Positions 52,820 through 62,371 of a DNA stretch of 64,000 nt are shown here, one piece after another. The notes below the pieces were generated by a model. It was not told where the DNA came from and ran no database searches. It saw only the letters and a program-made list of their open reading frames with translations. Source of the stretch: Alistipes senegalensis JC50. Its GTDB lineage: Bacteria; Bacteroidota; Bacteroidia; Bacteroidales; Rikenellaceae. Both the position numbers and the translations under genes were made by a program. The stretch covers positions 2,294,001-2,358,000 of the forward strand of contig NZ_CP102252.1 of the NCBI RefSeq assembly GCF_025145645.1. The letters are read 5' to 3'. Each line of letters opens with the position of its first letter. Position 1 is the first letter of the stretch.

Positions 52820-52834
52820 GGTCTCGGATCGTAT

Positions 52835-54721
52835 TCAGAAATTGACATTCATGCCGCCCAGCGCCGTGGCTTTCGGCATGGGGAACCCGGCGTTGATCTC
52901 ATAACGCTGCGCCAGCAGATTTTCGCCCCGCACGAACAGATCGAGCCAACGGGTCGCGCGGAAAGTGACATTGGCGTTCCACAGCACGAAATTATCCTTG
53001 GCCACGGGTTTGACCGAGGTGTAAAGTCCGTGGATATACTGCACGCCCGTCGATGCCTTCCAGCGTCTGCGCGAAAAATCGACCCCGGCGTAGAGTTTGT
53101 GTTCGGGGGCTGCGACCACCGGATAGGCCATGTGGAGGTAGCTGTAATTGACCGAAACGGCCCACGCGGGGTTTATGCGGCAGGCCGCGTCGCCCTCGGC
53201 GCCCCAGTTCTCGATCCGGCCCGTATTGATGTTTTTCGGGCGTCCGTCCACCGGAACGGTCTGGATCATGTTGTCGCCGTCGATGTAGTAGACGCTGATC
53301 GCGTACGAAAGCGCCCCGTCCGACACGCGCTGTGTGAATGAAAGTTCGTAGTTCATCAGTTTTTCGGGTTTCAGATCGGGATTCTGCGGCGGGAACATAT
53401 ACATTTCGCGGATCGTCGGGAAACGGAATCCTTTGCTGACCATCGCCTTGATCTGGGCATTGTGCGGAAGCAGGAACGACAGCCCGCCCTGCGGCACCCA
53501 CTCCGTGCCCGCGTGCGAGTGGTGGTCGAGGCGCAGCCCGGCGTCGAGCGTCAGCCAGTGCGTCAGGCTCTGGCGGAAATCGATGTATACGGCCGCCTCG
53601 TCCATTGTTTTGTCGGCCGTGGTTTTATCCGGAGCGCCGTCGGTGAAGGTGTTCCACGCCTTGCCGCCGAAATGCTGCCAGTCTGCACCCACGGTCAGGC
53701 GGTTGCCGCTGAAAAGCGTGACGCTCTGATACCACGATACGCCCAGCATCCTGTCGCGGGAGTTGAAGCGGTAGTTCAGCGGCTCTTCGCCGGGCGAGTA
53801 TCCGTCGTTGATTCTGTGCCGGCCCCAGTTGTAGAAGAAACTCAGGGTTCCGGAGGTCTTGCCGTAGTCGTTGCGCAGAGCGAACGATGTCATGCCGCGG
53901 GTGATGCGCTGGCGGTTGTCGAGAATGGGTGCCGAAACGGCGCCCGGGTTCTGGGCATTGAAATGCGTGAGGTTCACGTCGGCGTAAACGTCCCACCGTT
54001 CCGTGATCCGGTATCCCAGTTTGGCGTAACCGCCGTACTGCTCGAATCCCATGTTCCTGCGATGGCCGTCGGTGCGGTTGTAAGAGCCGGTCACCGTACT
54101 GGTGAAACGTCCGGCCCGAATCTGGTTCGTGACCTCGGTTTCCAGCGTGTTGTAGGAGCCGTAACCGGCATGGAGGTCGGTTTTGACCCCGTCTTCGTGC
54201 ATCTTGCGCGTCACGATATTGATGACGCCGCCCATGGCGTTCGAGCCGTACAACACCGAAGCGGGGCCGCGCACGACCTCGACCCGGTCGGCCAGCATCG
54301 ACTGATAGGCGTCGGCGATCGGATGCCCCATCAGCCCCATGTACTGGGGATGCCCGTCGATCAGCACCAGCAGCCCCGTCGTGGGGCTTCCGCCGACGCC
54401 GCGCAGCGTCATCTGCCCGGCGGCCCCGCCCGAAACGCCGTATCCCATGATGCCGCGTCCCGTGACGAACAGTCCCGGAATCCGCTCGGTCAGCGTCGGC
54501 AGCAGCGACGGCCGGAATCCCTCGGCGATCTTCTGCCGTCCGACGACGGAGATGGTCATCGGCAAGTGCCGGATGTCGGTTTCATGCCGGGTTCCCGTGA
54601 CCACGACCTCCCCGATCGGATAGGTTTTCGCATTGCGCAGGCTGTCGGCAGTCTCCGACCGCAGGGCGCATACAGGGACGATGCTGCCCGACAGCAGCAG
54701 GACAAACAGTTTGGACTTCAT
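52835..54721 (-). CDS. TonB-dependent outer membrane receptor (BtuB/CirA-like)
   Basis: A TonB receptor of 628 aa, not of the SusC type. The signal peptide is MKSKLFVLLLSGSIVPVCA. The TonB-box region is IGEVVVTGTRHETDI. The plug (about 45-155) has the usual RVEVVRGPASVLYGSNAMGGVINIVTRK, preceded by a Met/His-rich loop (DGHPQYMGLMGHP). The barrel ends with GGMNVNF. Substrates of this class are cobalamin, siderophores or metal chelates. The nearby nickel transporter makes a nickel chelate conceivable, and the downstream nucleoside hydrolase offers another option. Neither is shown. Confidence 0.92.
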   Translation of the reverse strand: MKSKLFVLLLSGSIVPVCALRSETADSLRNAKTYPIGEVVVTGTRHETDIRHLPMTISVVGRQKIAEGFRPSLLPTLTERIPGLFVTGRGIMGYGVSGGAAGQMTLRGVGGSPTTGLLVLIDGHPQYMGLMGHPIADAYQSMLADRVEVVRGPASVLYGSNAMGGVINIVTRKMHEDGVKTDLHAGYGSYNTLETEVTNQIRAGRFTSTVTGSYNRTDGHRRNMGFEQYGGYAKLGYRITERWDVYADVNLTHFNAQNPGAVSAPILDNRQRITRGMTSFALRNDYGKTSGTLSFFYNWGRHRINDGYSPGEEPLNYRFNSRDRMLGVSWYQSVTLFSGNRLTVGADWQHFGGKAWNTFTDGAPDKTTADKTMDEAAVYIDFRQSLTHWLTLDAGLRLDHHSHAGTEWVPQGGLSFLLPHNAQIKAMVSKGFRFPTIREMYMFPPQNPDLKPEKLMNYELSFTQRVSDGALSYAISVYYIDGDNMIQTVPVDGRPKNINTGRIENWGAEGDAACRINPAWAVSVNYSYLHMAYPVVAAPEHKLYAGVDFSRRRWKASTGVQYIHGLYTSVKPVAKDNFVLWNANVTFRATRWLDLFVRGENLLAQRYEINAGFPMPKATALGGMNVNF

Positions 54722-54909
54722 CTTCTCGCATTATGTTTTACTTGGACATTCGTCACTCTCTTTTTGCAGCGTATTTTCGTCCTTCACCAATTCTTGTTCC
54801 AAAATCCGCCGCCGGAGCGGGAAAGTGCGAATCCCGGAAATGCTCCGGACCGGACGGACGGTTTTTCTTTCGGCGCGTTTCTTGTTCTGAGCCGCATAAA
54901 CCGCTCATT

Positions 54910-56874
54910 ATGGAAAACACCCGGCAACCGATCCTGTTACGGGTCCGGCAGCACCTGCGCGATGCCGTCGGACGCATGCACCCTTCCGTCTCGTTCGTCT
55001 CCTGCATCGGTGTTCTGCTGGCTTATCTGACGGGCGTCTACATAACGGGATCGCTTCACGAGGCGTCGCGCTGGATGGGGGCCATGCTGGCCTGCACGTC
55101 GCTGGTGGTCGTCTTGCAGTCGAACAGCTACAAGGCTTCGCTGCGCACCGGATGGACCCGGGTGCTGGGAACCTTCCTCGGGGCGCTCGTCGCCTACACA
55201 TATCTCAAAATGTGGCCCTTCTCGATCGTGGGGATGCTCGCTTCGGTCTTCGTGCTGGAGATGCTCTGCATGCTGGTCGGAATCTACCGGAACGGCCGTA
55301 TCGCCACCATTACGCTGCTCATCATCCTGCTCGTCTCGCAGATGACGCCCCACGTCTCGCCGGCCGTGAACTGCCTGCTGCGCTTTACCGAATCGGTCGT
55401 CGGCGTCGTGGTGGGCATTGCGCTGCTGTGGCTGCTCGAACGGTGGAACAGATGGCTCTACCCGCAGGAATACGCAAACACGGTTACCGATAAAAATATG
55501 AACATGGACACGATGCCCCTGCGTTGGGGCCATTTCAGAGTGCTTGTCGTCGCCTCGCTCGGACAGATCACCGGAGCCGGGCTGGCGACGCTGGTCGGCG
55601 TCATACTGCCGATGATTCAGATTTTCCGGCATCCCGGACTTACCTCCCTGCAACAGGGACTCGTGGCGGCGACCAGTCTCGTCGGAATCATGGTCGGTTC
55701 GGTGCTGTTCGGAGCGTGGAGCGATAAAAAGGGATACCTGTTTTTCTTCCGCTTCTGCCCCGCGCTCATCCTCGCGGCCTCGCTGTTCACCTTTTTCACG
55801 GCCGATCTCTTCGGACTGGTCACGGGGCTGTTTTTCATGGGACTGGGCATCGGAGGCGGTTACAGCCTCGATTCGGACTATATCTCCGAGATCATGCCCC
55901 GGCGGTGGAGACTGCTGATGGTCGGCGTGGCGAAAGCCGCGTCGTCGCTGGGCAGCATCGCGGCGGCGGCCGTCTGCTTCTTCCTGTTGCGGGAGTGGGG
56001 CGATCCGCACCTCTGGAACCGGCTGCTGCTGCTCGTCGCATTCATGGCGGTCGTCATGCTGCTTTGCCGCATCCGTTTCGAACAGAGTCCCGGATGGCTC
56101 ATCGCCCACGGGCGAATATCCGAAGCCGAAGAGGCCGTGCGCTATTTTCTGGGACCGGACGTGGAGATCGGCGAGATCCGCAACCGCCCGAACAAAACGC
56201 AGATGCCGAAGGCGGCTTGGAGCGACCTCTTCAAATCGGGCCAGGTGAAGAAAGTGATTTTCAGCGGCATTCCGTGGGCCTGCGAGGGATTGGGCGTCTA
56301 CGGCATCGGGGTTTTCCTGCCCGTGCTGGTCATGGCGCTGGGGCTGGAAACGGGGTCCGAGTCGGCCTTTGCCCGGATCACCGATTCGGTATTGCTGACC
56401 ACATGGATCAACCTCTGCATCCTGCCGGGATTCGTACTGGGCCTGCTGCTCGTGAACCGCTGGTACCACGTGCGGACCCAGACGTGGGGCTTTGTCCTCT
56501 GCGCCGCGGGCATGGCCATCCTGCTGGCGGCCTACGAATTCCGCTGGCCGGTCTGGACCGCCGTGTCCGGGTTCATGCTCTTCGAACTGTTCCTCAATGC
56601 GGGCCCCCACCTGATGACGTTCATCATTCCGCCCCAAATCTACTCCGTCGCCGAGCGCGGCGCAGGCGCGGGGCTGGCCGCGGCTTTCGGCAAACTGGGC
56701 GCCGTCGCCGGCGTCGTCTTCATCCCGATGCTGCTCAAGTGGGGCGGGGCTTCGCTGGTGCTTTGGGTGACGATCGGCGTACTGCTCGCCGGGGCGTTGG
56801 TTACGGCTGTCGTCGGCCGGGAGGTGCTTCCCGACCGGGGGCGGTCCGTTCGTCCCGAGATCCGGCGCGACTGA
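54910..56874 (+). CDS. FUSC-like/MFS fusion transporter
   Basis: A membrane protein of 654 aa. Residues about 25-180 resemble the FUSC/aromatic-acid-exporter membrane domain (MLACTSLVVVLQSNSYKASLR, GTFLGALVAYTYL, ESVVGVVVGIALLWLLERW). Residues about 200-645 are an MFS domain of the sugar/aromatic-acid type, with motif A as LFGAWSDKKG and a central loop ERF-like region (RFEQSPGWLIAHGRISEAEEAV). An internal ATG at 55498 could start the MFS half alone, but no stop codon separates the halves. The ATG at 54910 is the best start. Its stop is 3 bp from the converging nikO stop. Confidence 0.82.
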   Translation: MENTRQPILLRVRQHLRDAVGRMHPSVSFVSCIGVLLAYLTGVYITGSLHEASRWMGAMLACTSLVVVLQSNSYKASLRTGWTRVLGTFLGALVAYTYLKMWPFSIVGMLASVFVLEMLCMLVGIYRNGRIATITLLIILLVSQMTPHVSPAVNCLLRFTESVVGVVVGIALLWLLERWNRWLYPQEYANTVTDKNMNMDTMPLRWGHFRVLVVASLGQITGAGLATLVGVILPMIQIFRHPGLTSLQQGLVAATSLVGIMVGSVLFGAWSDKKGYLFFFRFCPALILAASLFTFFTADLFGLVTGLFFMGLGIGGGYSLDSDYISEIMPRRWRLLMVGVAKAASSLGSIAAAAVCFFLLREWGDPHLWNRLLLLVAFMAVVMLLCRIRFEQSPGWLIAHGRISEAEEAVRYFLGPDVEIGEIRNRPNKTQMPKAAWSDLFKSGQVKKVIFSGIPWACEGLGVYGIGVFLPVLVMALGLETGSESAFARITDSVLLTTWINLCILPGFVLGLLLVNRWYHVRTQTWGFVLCAAGMAILLAAYEFRWPVWTAVSGFMLFELFLNAGPHLMTFIIPPQIYSVAERGAGAGLAAAFGKLGAVAGVVFIPMLLKWGGASLVLWVTIGVLLAGALVTAVVGREVLPDRGRSVRPEIRRD

Positions 56875-56877
56875 CCG

Positions 56878-57639
56878 TCAGGGGGCGTACTCCTTTTTCA
56901 GCGCGCGTTTCATCCGCAGTTCGCAGGGCTGTTCCAGTCCGCACTCTTCGAGCAGGGCCAGATCGCCGAATACGTGCCGCGTACTGCCGTCGGCCACGAT
57001 CCGCCCCTCCTTCATCACGATCGTCCGGTCGCAAAGGTCGAGCACCATCTCCATATCATGCGTGGCGATCAGCGTCGTGTGGCTGAAACGGCGTATCAGG
57101 TCGATGATCTGCCGCCGGGCGCGGGGATCGAGATTCGAGGTCGGCTCGTCCATGACGAGCACCGACGGCTCCATCGCAAGGACCGTCGCTATCGCAACGC
57201 GCTTCTTCTGTCCGCCCGAAAGCCGGAAGGGCGACTCCCCGCGCAGATCGAGCGCACCGACGGCGTCGAGGGCTTCCGTGACGCGGCGGCGGATCTCTTC
57301 GGGTTCGAGACGCATGTTCGAAGGTCCGAAGGCCACGTCTTCTTCGACCGTGGGCATGAAGAGCTGATTGTCCGAATCCTGAAACACCAGCCCTACGGAT
57401 TGCCGCACCAGCGGCAGCGTTCTGCGCGTGAGCGCGATCCCGCCCAAGACCACTCCGCCCTGCGAGGGCATCAGCAATCCGTTGGTGTGCAGCAGCAGAG
57501 TCGATTTCCCGGCTCCGTTGGCCCCGACCAAGGCGACCTTCTCCCCGTGCGTGATGCGGAACGAGACGCCGCAGAGCGCTTCGTAACCGTTGGGATAACG
57601 GTAATGCACATCGTCGAACCGGAGGTAGTGGTGGCTCAT
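56878..57639 (-). CDS. nikO: ECF-type nickel/cobalt transporter ATPase (NikO/CbiO)
   Basis: The ATP-binding subunit of an energy-coupling-factor metal importer, 253 aa. Walker A is GANGAGKST, the signature is LSGGQKKRVAIA, Walker B is VLVMDEPTSNLDP and the H-loop is LIATHDME. It starts 1 bp after the nikQ stop and is the last gene of the urease-nickel cluster. The choice of nickel over cobalt rests on the neighbouring urease genes; sequence alone cannot tell. Confidence 0.93.
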   Translation of the reverse strand: MSHHYLRFDDVHYRYPNGYEALCGVSFRITHGEKVALVGANGAGKSTLLLHTNGLLMPSQGGVVLGGIALTRRTLPLVRQSVGLVFQDSDNQLFMPTVEEDVAFGPSNMRLEPEEIRRRVTEALDAVGALDLRGESPFRLSGGQKKRVAIATVLAMEPSVLVMDEPTSNLDPRARRQIIDLIRRFSHTTLIATHDMEMVLDLCDRTIVMKEGRIVADGSTRHVFGDLALLEECGLEQPCELRMKRALKKEYAP

Positions 57640-57640
57640 G

Positions 57641-58456
57641 TCAGAAGTTGTTTATCAGCATCGAGAAGTTTTCGGCCGGACGGCACAGGCGCAGCAGGAC
57701 GAGTGCCGAGCACCATGCGGCGAGAAACAGGGTATCGCGCATTTTCCATGCCGGACGTTCGGACATCCCCTCCGGGATGCGTCCCGTGAATCCGCGGGCG
57801 AGCATCGCCCGGCTGATCCGTTCGGCCCGGTCGAAGGTGCGGATCAGCAGCTGCCCGACGAGCGTTCCCCAGACTTTGAGCGGGTAGGATTTGCGGCCGA
57901 AACTCCTCGCGTCGCGGGCCTGTTGCATGGCTGCGGCCTCTTCGATCAGGACGAAAAGGTAACGGTAGACGAAAAGCAGCTGCGTGGTGAAAACGGCCGG
58001 CACGCCGAGCTGCTGCAAACTCCGGCAAAGGCGGTAGTACCCGGTGCTGCCGATCAGCACCAGCAGCGCCTGCACCGACAGCAGGCCGCGCAGGATGATC
58101 GAGAGGAACGATATCCAGCCGGCGGTGACGACCAGCGCACCCATCCGGAAAACCGGCTCGCGGTCGTAGAAAAGGTTGAAAACGCCGATGAAGGCGACGA
58201 ACGGCAGCACGACGAGCGACCGCCGGAAAATCGGTCCGTAACGCAGGCCGCCCATCGCGCAGGTGAAGATCGGGAAGATGAAAAACAGCAGCAGTTCCGG
58301 AAGCCGGTATGGCAGCACGGAGAGCATCGTCACGAGAAAAACCACTGTAACGAGCAGCTTGGCCCGGGCATCCGTGCGATGGAGCGGACTTTGCATCCGC
58401 GCGGTCCGCTCCATCGCGTCCAACGCACAAAGCACATGTTGCAGTCTGTTTTTCAT
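57641..58456 (-). CDS. nikQ: ECF-type nickel/cobalt transporter T-subunit (NikQ/CbiQ)
   Basis: The membrane coupling subunit, 271 aa, with five to six hydrophobic segments. The two Ala-Arg-Gly-type coupling motifs are visible as AMQQARDARSF and RAMLARGFTG, which contact the ATPase. The ATG at 58456 overlaps the nikM stop by 4 bp. It links the NikM substrate component with NikO. Confidence 0.92.
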   Translation of the reverse strand: MKNRLQHVLCALDAMERTARMQSPLHRTDARAKLLVTVVFLVTMLSVLPYRLPELLLFFIFPIFTCAMGGLRYGPIFRRSLVVLPFVAFIGVFNLFYDREPVFRMGALVVTAGWISFLSIILRGLLSVQALLVLIGSTGYYRLCRSLQQLGVPAVFTTQLLFVYRYLFVLIEEAAAMQQARDARSFGRKSYPLKVWGTLVGQLLIRTFDRAERISRAMLARGFTGRIPEGMSERPAWKMRDTLFLAAWCSALVLLRLCRPAENFSMLINNF

Positions 58457-59445
58457 TCCTGCCTTTGTCCGGCGCGGAACAGGCAGGAGGCGCCGAATAC
58501 GGCCAGCAAAATGGCCCCGCTTCCTACGATTCCCGCAAACGTCGTGTTGTAGTCGGGTATCACGGCCGTTTTCTCCTGAATGGCGGCGGCTCTCCGGTGC
58601 AGGCCGTCGGACGCAGGTTCCAGTTCGGCCCGGCCCGCCGTTTTGGCGATCGACCATTCCAGTCCGTCGGGATCGGACGAGGCGATCCACGAGAACGACC
58701 CGCCGATCAGCAGTGCCGCCAGCGCGATCGCCGCAAGGGCTTTTCCGAGTCTCCGTCTTCCGGGGGCGCTCGCTCGGCGGATGCCGTACAACAGTTCGGG
58801 CTTATAGCGCTGCACGACGCAGATCACCGCCGCCGTGGCCAGCCCCTCGCCGATGCCGATGAACAGATGGATCGGAAGCATGAACAGCAGAAACTGCCCC
58901 ATCGGCAGCGCGGTGATGCCCGACGCTTCGGTTTCGATCGTCACGGCCAATGCGCCCAGTTCGAGACCGGCCACCGAGGCGAGCACCGACGCGGCGATGA
59001 TCCGCCCCGGCGATGCGCCGGGCTTCATCAGCGGCCTGAACAGCAGCGGATAGGCCACCAGACACGACAATGCCGCCATGTTGAGGATATTGGCGCCCAG
59101 GGCCATGAAGCCGCCGTCGGCAAAGACGAGACACTGAATCACCAGCACCGAAGCCAGCGTAATCAGCGCGGCCCAGGGGCCCAGTATCGCCGAGAGCAGG
59201 ATGCCGCCGACCAGATGGCCGCTCGAACCCGTTCCCGGGATGGAGAAATTTATCATCTGGGCAGCGAAGATGAAGGCGCCCATCACGCCCATCAGCGGAA
59301 CGATGTGCTCGTCCCGCCCGTCGGGTTCGGGGCGGTCGTTGCGCGGACGCCTGACTTTCCGGATTGCCGTTCCGAGTAGGGCCAGCGATATGGCTCCCGT
59401 AACGGCGAATACCGGCGGGGAGACCAGTGCGTCGGACATGTGCAT
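58453..59445 (-). CDS. nikM: ECF nickel/cobalt transporter substrate component with fused PDGLE domain (NikMN-like)
   Basis: The metal-binding membrane component, 330 aa. Its N-terminus MHMSDALVSP has the Met-His-x-x-Asp arrangement that binds nickel or cobalt in NikM and CbiM. GTGSSGHLVGGILLSAILGPW is the typical second-segment block. The C-terminal 100 residues (from about 225) include SSDPDGLEWSIAKTA, the PDGLE/CbiN-like domain, fused here. It follows the urea transporter by 62 bp. Confidence 0.93.
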   Translation of the reverse strand: MHMSDALVSPPVFAVTGAISLALLGTAIRKVRRPRNDRPEPDGRDEHIVPLMGVMGAFIFAAQMINFSIPGTGSSGHLVGGILLSAILGPWAALITLASVLVIQCLVFADGGFMALGANILNMAALSCLVAYPLLFRPLMKPGASPGRIIAASVLASVAGLELGALAVTIETEASGITALPMGQFLLFMLPIHLFIGIGEGLATAAVICVVQRYKPELLYGIRRASAPGRRRLGKALAAIALAALLIGGSFSWIASSDPDGLEWSIAKTAGRAELEPASDGLHRRAAAIQEKTAVIPDYNTTFAGIVGSGAILLAVFGASCLFRAGQRQE

Positions 59446-59507
59446 AGTCTGTTGTTTTTCAGGTTTTCAGACCGCCCCGGTCCGGCCGTTGCCGGACGGG
59501 CGGACGG

Positions 59508-60551
59508 TTATTTCGTTTTCGCGCCCGGCTGCTGCGCCGCCAGATGCTTCTTGTTCTCCGGATACCAGTTCGAATGGTCGGGTTTCTCCTCGTCGTCGAA
59601 CCTGACGAGCGGCAGCAGGAAGAGCCACGTCGTGATGCAGAACGGCCCGGTCAGGGTGGCGATTCCGACGGGCGCCATCAGCACATACATGCCGGCCTGG
59701 ACGAACACCGTCGTCAAGATCCCTAGCACGGCCCACAACGCCGAACGGAAATTCGGTTTGTAGAACACCGTTGCCAGCGCAATGGCCGTCAGCACGGGGC
59801 TGTATCCGTAAAGTCCTTCGGAGATGTCCGGGCCCGACGCTTTCAGCGCGACGACCGTCAGCAGCGCCAGCGCCGAGCCGATCGCGGCCCAGAGCGCCGC
59901 CCAGCGGCTGCAAAGGAACAATCCTGCGAGGAAACAGATTCCCGTCACCCACGAATCGATCAGAAAGACCTGTCCGATACCTTTCAGCCAGTAAACCGCC
60001 AGATCGCCGAAACGGATGTTCTCCAGCGCCGGAAAGGCCGCCGGAAGCGCCGGATCGGCCATGTGGGTCGTCGGAAGCCCGTGCATGGCGCGCGCCGCGA
60101 GCAGAAACATCCATGTGCAGAAAACGAACGGGAAGGTGAACGAATTGACCTTCCAAGGCGCCATCACGTTGTTGAACCCCGTGCGCACCCATGTCGTCAG
60201 CGCCGCACAGAGCACCAGCGCCAGCCACATCCAGACGGTGTTGCCCATGAACGTGGGAAACGCGCATCCCACCAGCACGCCGTTGAAGCCCCAGAGTCCC
60301 TGTTCGCCGTCCCTGGCCGGAAATCCGAGGATGTAACCCGTTACCGTCGAGACGATCACGCCCAGCAGGGCGCCCCAGGCGACGAGTCCCTGGCCTTCGG
60401 CGTACGCACCCCAGAAAATGCCGATCATGAACAGCAGTCCGGTCCATGCGCTGTTTTGAAACATCACCTGCCCGGTTCCGCGCAGCAGAATTTTGATAAA
60501 ATCGAAGGAACCTCCGCCGGCCCCTTCGGATCGAGCGATCGTATTTGCCAT
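59508..60551 (-). CDS. Urea transporter (UT/Yut family)
   Basis: An inner-membrane urea channel of 347 aa. It shows the internal duplication of the UT family: each half has an LxGFNGVLVGCAFP or GLYGYSPVLTAIALAT block that lines the pore. FWGAYAEGQGLVAWGALLGVI begins the first half. It lies 31 bp after ureD in the urease cluster, and its job is surely to let urea into the cytoplasm for urease. It is not UreI or a Urt ABC system. Confidence 0.92.
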   Translation of the reverse strand: MANTIARSEGAGGGSFDFIKILLRGTGQVMFQNSAWTGLLFMIGIFWGAYAEGQGLVAWGALLGVIVSTVTGYILGFPARDGEQGLWGFNGVLVGCAFPTFMGNTVWMWLALVLCAALTTWVRTGFNNVMAPWKVNSFTFPFVFCTWMFLLAARAMHGLPTTHMADPALPAAFPALENIRFGDLAVYWLKGIGQVFLIDSWVTGICFLAGLFLCSRWAALWAAIGSALALLTVVALKASGPDISEGLYGYSPVLTAIALATVFYKPNFRSALWAVLGILTTVFVQAGMYVLMAPVGIATLTGPFCITTWLFLLPLVRFDDEEKPDHSNWYPENKKHLAAQQPGAKTK

Positions 60552-60582
60552 ATTTGCATTGTTTAACCGTTAATCCAAGTTT

Positions 60583-61497
60583 TTATCGCCAAGGAAACTC
60601 TTCGGGCAAAGGTTTGCCCTTGATTTCCTGCCGGACCGAGGAGCAGAATTCGCGGACGAGTTTCTTCACGGGTGCCGTCTCCTCGCCCAAAACCTTATAG
60701 AGCAGTCCCGCTTCGTTCGGCAGTCGCGTGATACCGGCGGCCAGCCGGCGGCCGCGGTCGATGAATGCCTCCGTCCGTTCGTAGATGCCGTCGGCGTGTT
60801 CCGGAGGCGTCAGCACGATCACGTTGGCGAAAACGTCATACCCGTTCATCGCGCCGAGCGTCGAGGGCGGGTGCATTTCGGGCCGGATGATGAATTTTTC
60901 GCGGAACAACTGCCTCCCGCCGGGGCGTTCGGCATGGGAGCAGACCGAGAGGATGTCGTACTGGAAAGTCTCGCCCCGGTCGAAATACTTCCGGCCGCTC
61001 ATGTAAATCTCCGAATAGAACAGCGTGGCCGACGGCGCGATGCGGATCGCCGTGTCGGCGATGAACCGCGTGTGCTGGCACGGGATGGTCGGTTCGGGCA
61101 GGTATTCCAGATAGGCGTTCTCTTCGAGTTCGAACACCTGTGTCAGTCCCGAATAGTTGTAGCGCATCTCGGCCAGTTTGGTCGCCGCTCCGGTCGAAAT
61201 GTGGGCATAGGCGCCTTCGCGGACGACGAAACGCTGTTCGTAGCGATCGCCGTCCACGTTGGGGCCTCCCGAGGACAGGATGTAAACGCACGGCATCTCG
61301 GGCATGCCTTCGTCGAAATAGAGCTCCTGCTGGACGATCAGCGGCGCATGCCGGTCCAGGTCGCGCATGATCGACCTGCCGTCGCCGTCGAGCTCGAATC
61401 CCAGATAGAGGTATCCCATTTTCCCCGGAGTGCCGACGGGCATCGCCTTCGGCTCTTCGAGGTAGGGGCTCATCTCTTTGGCTGCTGCGAAATTCAT
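60583..61497 (-). CDS. ureD: Urease accessory protein UreD
   Basis: The 304-aa scaffold that binds apo-urease and receives the UreF-UreG complex during nickel insertion. Family blocks are seen (YILSSGGPNVDGDRYEQRFVVREGAYAHISTGAATKL; LEYLPEPTIPCQHTRF; GRKYFDRGETFQYDIL). The ATG at 61497 overlaps the ureG stop by 4 bp, so translation is coupled. The frame upstream of this ATG is antisense-type and not part of the protein. Confidence 0.94.
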   Translation of the reverse strand: MNFAAAKEMSPYLEEPKAMPVGTPGKMGYLYLGFELDGDGRSIMRDLDRHAPLIVQQELYFDEGMPEMPCVYILSSGGPNVDGDRYEQRFVVREGAYAHISTGAATKLAEMRYNYSGLTQVFELEENAYLEYLPEPTIPCQHTRFIADTAIRIAPSATLFYSEIYMSGRKYFDRGETFQYDILSVCSHAERPGGRQLFREKFIIRPEMHPPSTLGAMNGYDVFANVIVLTPPEHADGIYERTEAFIDRGRRLAAGITRLPNEAGLLYKVLGEETAPVKKLVREFCSSVRQEIKGKPLPEEFPWR

Positions 61498-62165
61498 CGT
61501 GGGGCGCCGGTTAGGGGTTCCGGAACTTTCTCTTTGTCGTTGTCGAGGTCGAAGAGCGCCATCCGGCGGATCAGGGCGACCAGTTCGTCGATCCCTTCGC
61601 CCGTCATGCAGTTGGTGAATACGAACGGTTTGCCCGGACGCATCAGCTCGGAGTCGCGCCGCATCACTTCGAGGTCGGCATGGACATAGGGGGCCAGGTC
61701 GGTCTTGTTGATGACCAGAATGTCGGACTGGGAGATTCCCGGGCCGTCCTTGCGGGGAATCTTGTCGCCTGCGGCCACGTCGATCACATAGATGAAAAAA
61801 TCCACCAGCGCAGGGCTGAACGTGAGGGTGAGGTTGTCGCCGCCCGACTCGATCAGCACCACGTCGCCGTCGGGAAACCGGGCCTCCATCTCCTCGACCG
61901 CCGCGATGTTCATCGAGGGGTCCTCGCGCACGGCCGTGTGGGGACACGCACCGGTCTCGACGCCGATGATCCGCTCCTCGACAAGAATGCCCTTCAGCAT
62001 TTTACGCACGTGCTTGGCGTCTTCCGTGGTCACTACGTCATTGGTTATCACCAGCACCTTGTAGCCCATGTCCAGAAGCCGCGGGGTGATCGCTTCGATC
62101 AGCGCTGTCTTGCCGGAGCCCACGGGGCCGCCGATTCCGATTCTGCAAGTTGTGTTGTCGCTCAT
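61494..62165 (-). CDS. ureG: Urease accessory GTPase UreG
   Basis: The GTPase that delivers nickel to urease, 223 aa. The P-loop GGPVGSGKT, the metal-binding CPH motif in TGACPHTAVRED, the switch-like ESGGDNLTLTFSP and the G4 NKTD are all present. The ATG at 62165 gives the family-length N-terminus; a longer frame from 62285 reads through intergenic repeat sequence. Confidence 0.96.
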   Translation of the reverse strand: MSDNTTCRIGIGGPVGSGKTALIEAITPRLLDMGYKVLVITNDVVTTEDAKHVRKMLKGILVEERIIGVETGACPHTAVREDPSMNIAAVEEMEARFPDGDVVLIESGGDNLTLTFSPALVDFFIYVIDVAAGDKIPRKDGPGISQSDILVINKTDLAPYVHADLEVMRRDSELMRPGKPFVFTNCMTGEGIDELVALIRRMALFDLDNDKEKVPEPLTGAPR

Positions 62166-62371
62166 AATTTTATCTTTCTGTTTGTGTATAAGTTCATTCT
62201 GTTTTCGGGTGGCACCGGATTCGGATTGCCGCGCTCGCATCCGTTCGCTCGCAATGACCGGCTTTCGGAAAGAGTCCGGGCGCACATTGGGAACGGATGC
62301 GCTCCGGCCTGCCTTCTCCCCTAAATCGGGCTTTTTAAGCCCGCGCCTGTAAAACCCGCTTCTTAAGCGGG
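62166..62371. other. 206-bp gap between ureF and ureG with palindromic repeat
   Basis: Unusually long for this tight cluster. It contains a GGATTGC...GCAATGACC palindrome (62223-62259), a CGGGCTT/AAGCCCG hairpin (62327-62344) and a second hairpin ACCCGCTT/AAGCGGGT (62354-62372) that runs into the ureF stop. No gene and no TAnnTTTG motif towards ureG is seen. Confidence 0.6.
62223..62259. repeat. REP-like short palindromic element
   Basis: Read on the minus strand it has the shape TCATTGCGAGCGAA...GAGCGCGGCAATCC, reminiscent of short intergenic palindromes found in many bacterial genomes. Copy number in this genome is unknown. Confidence 0.45.
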
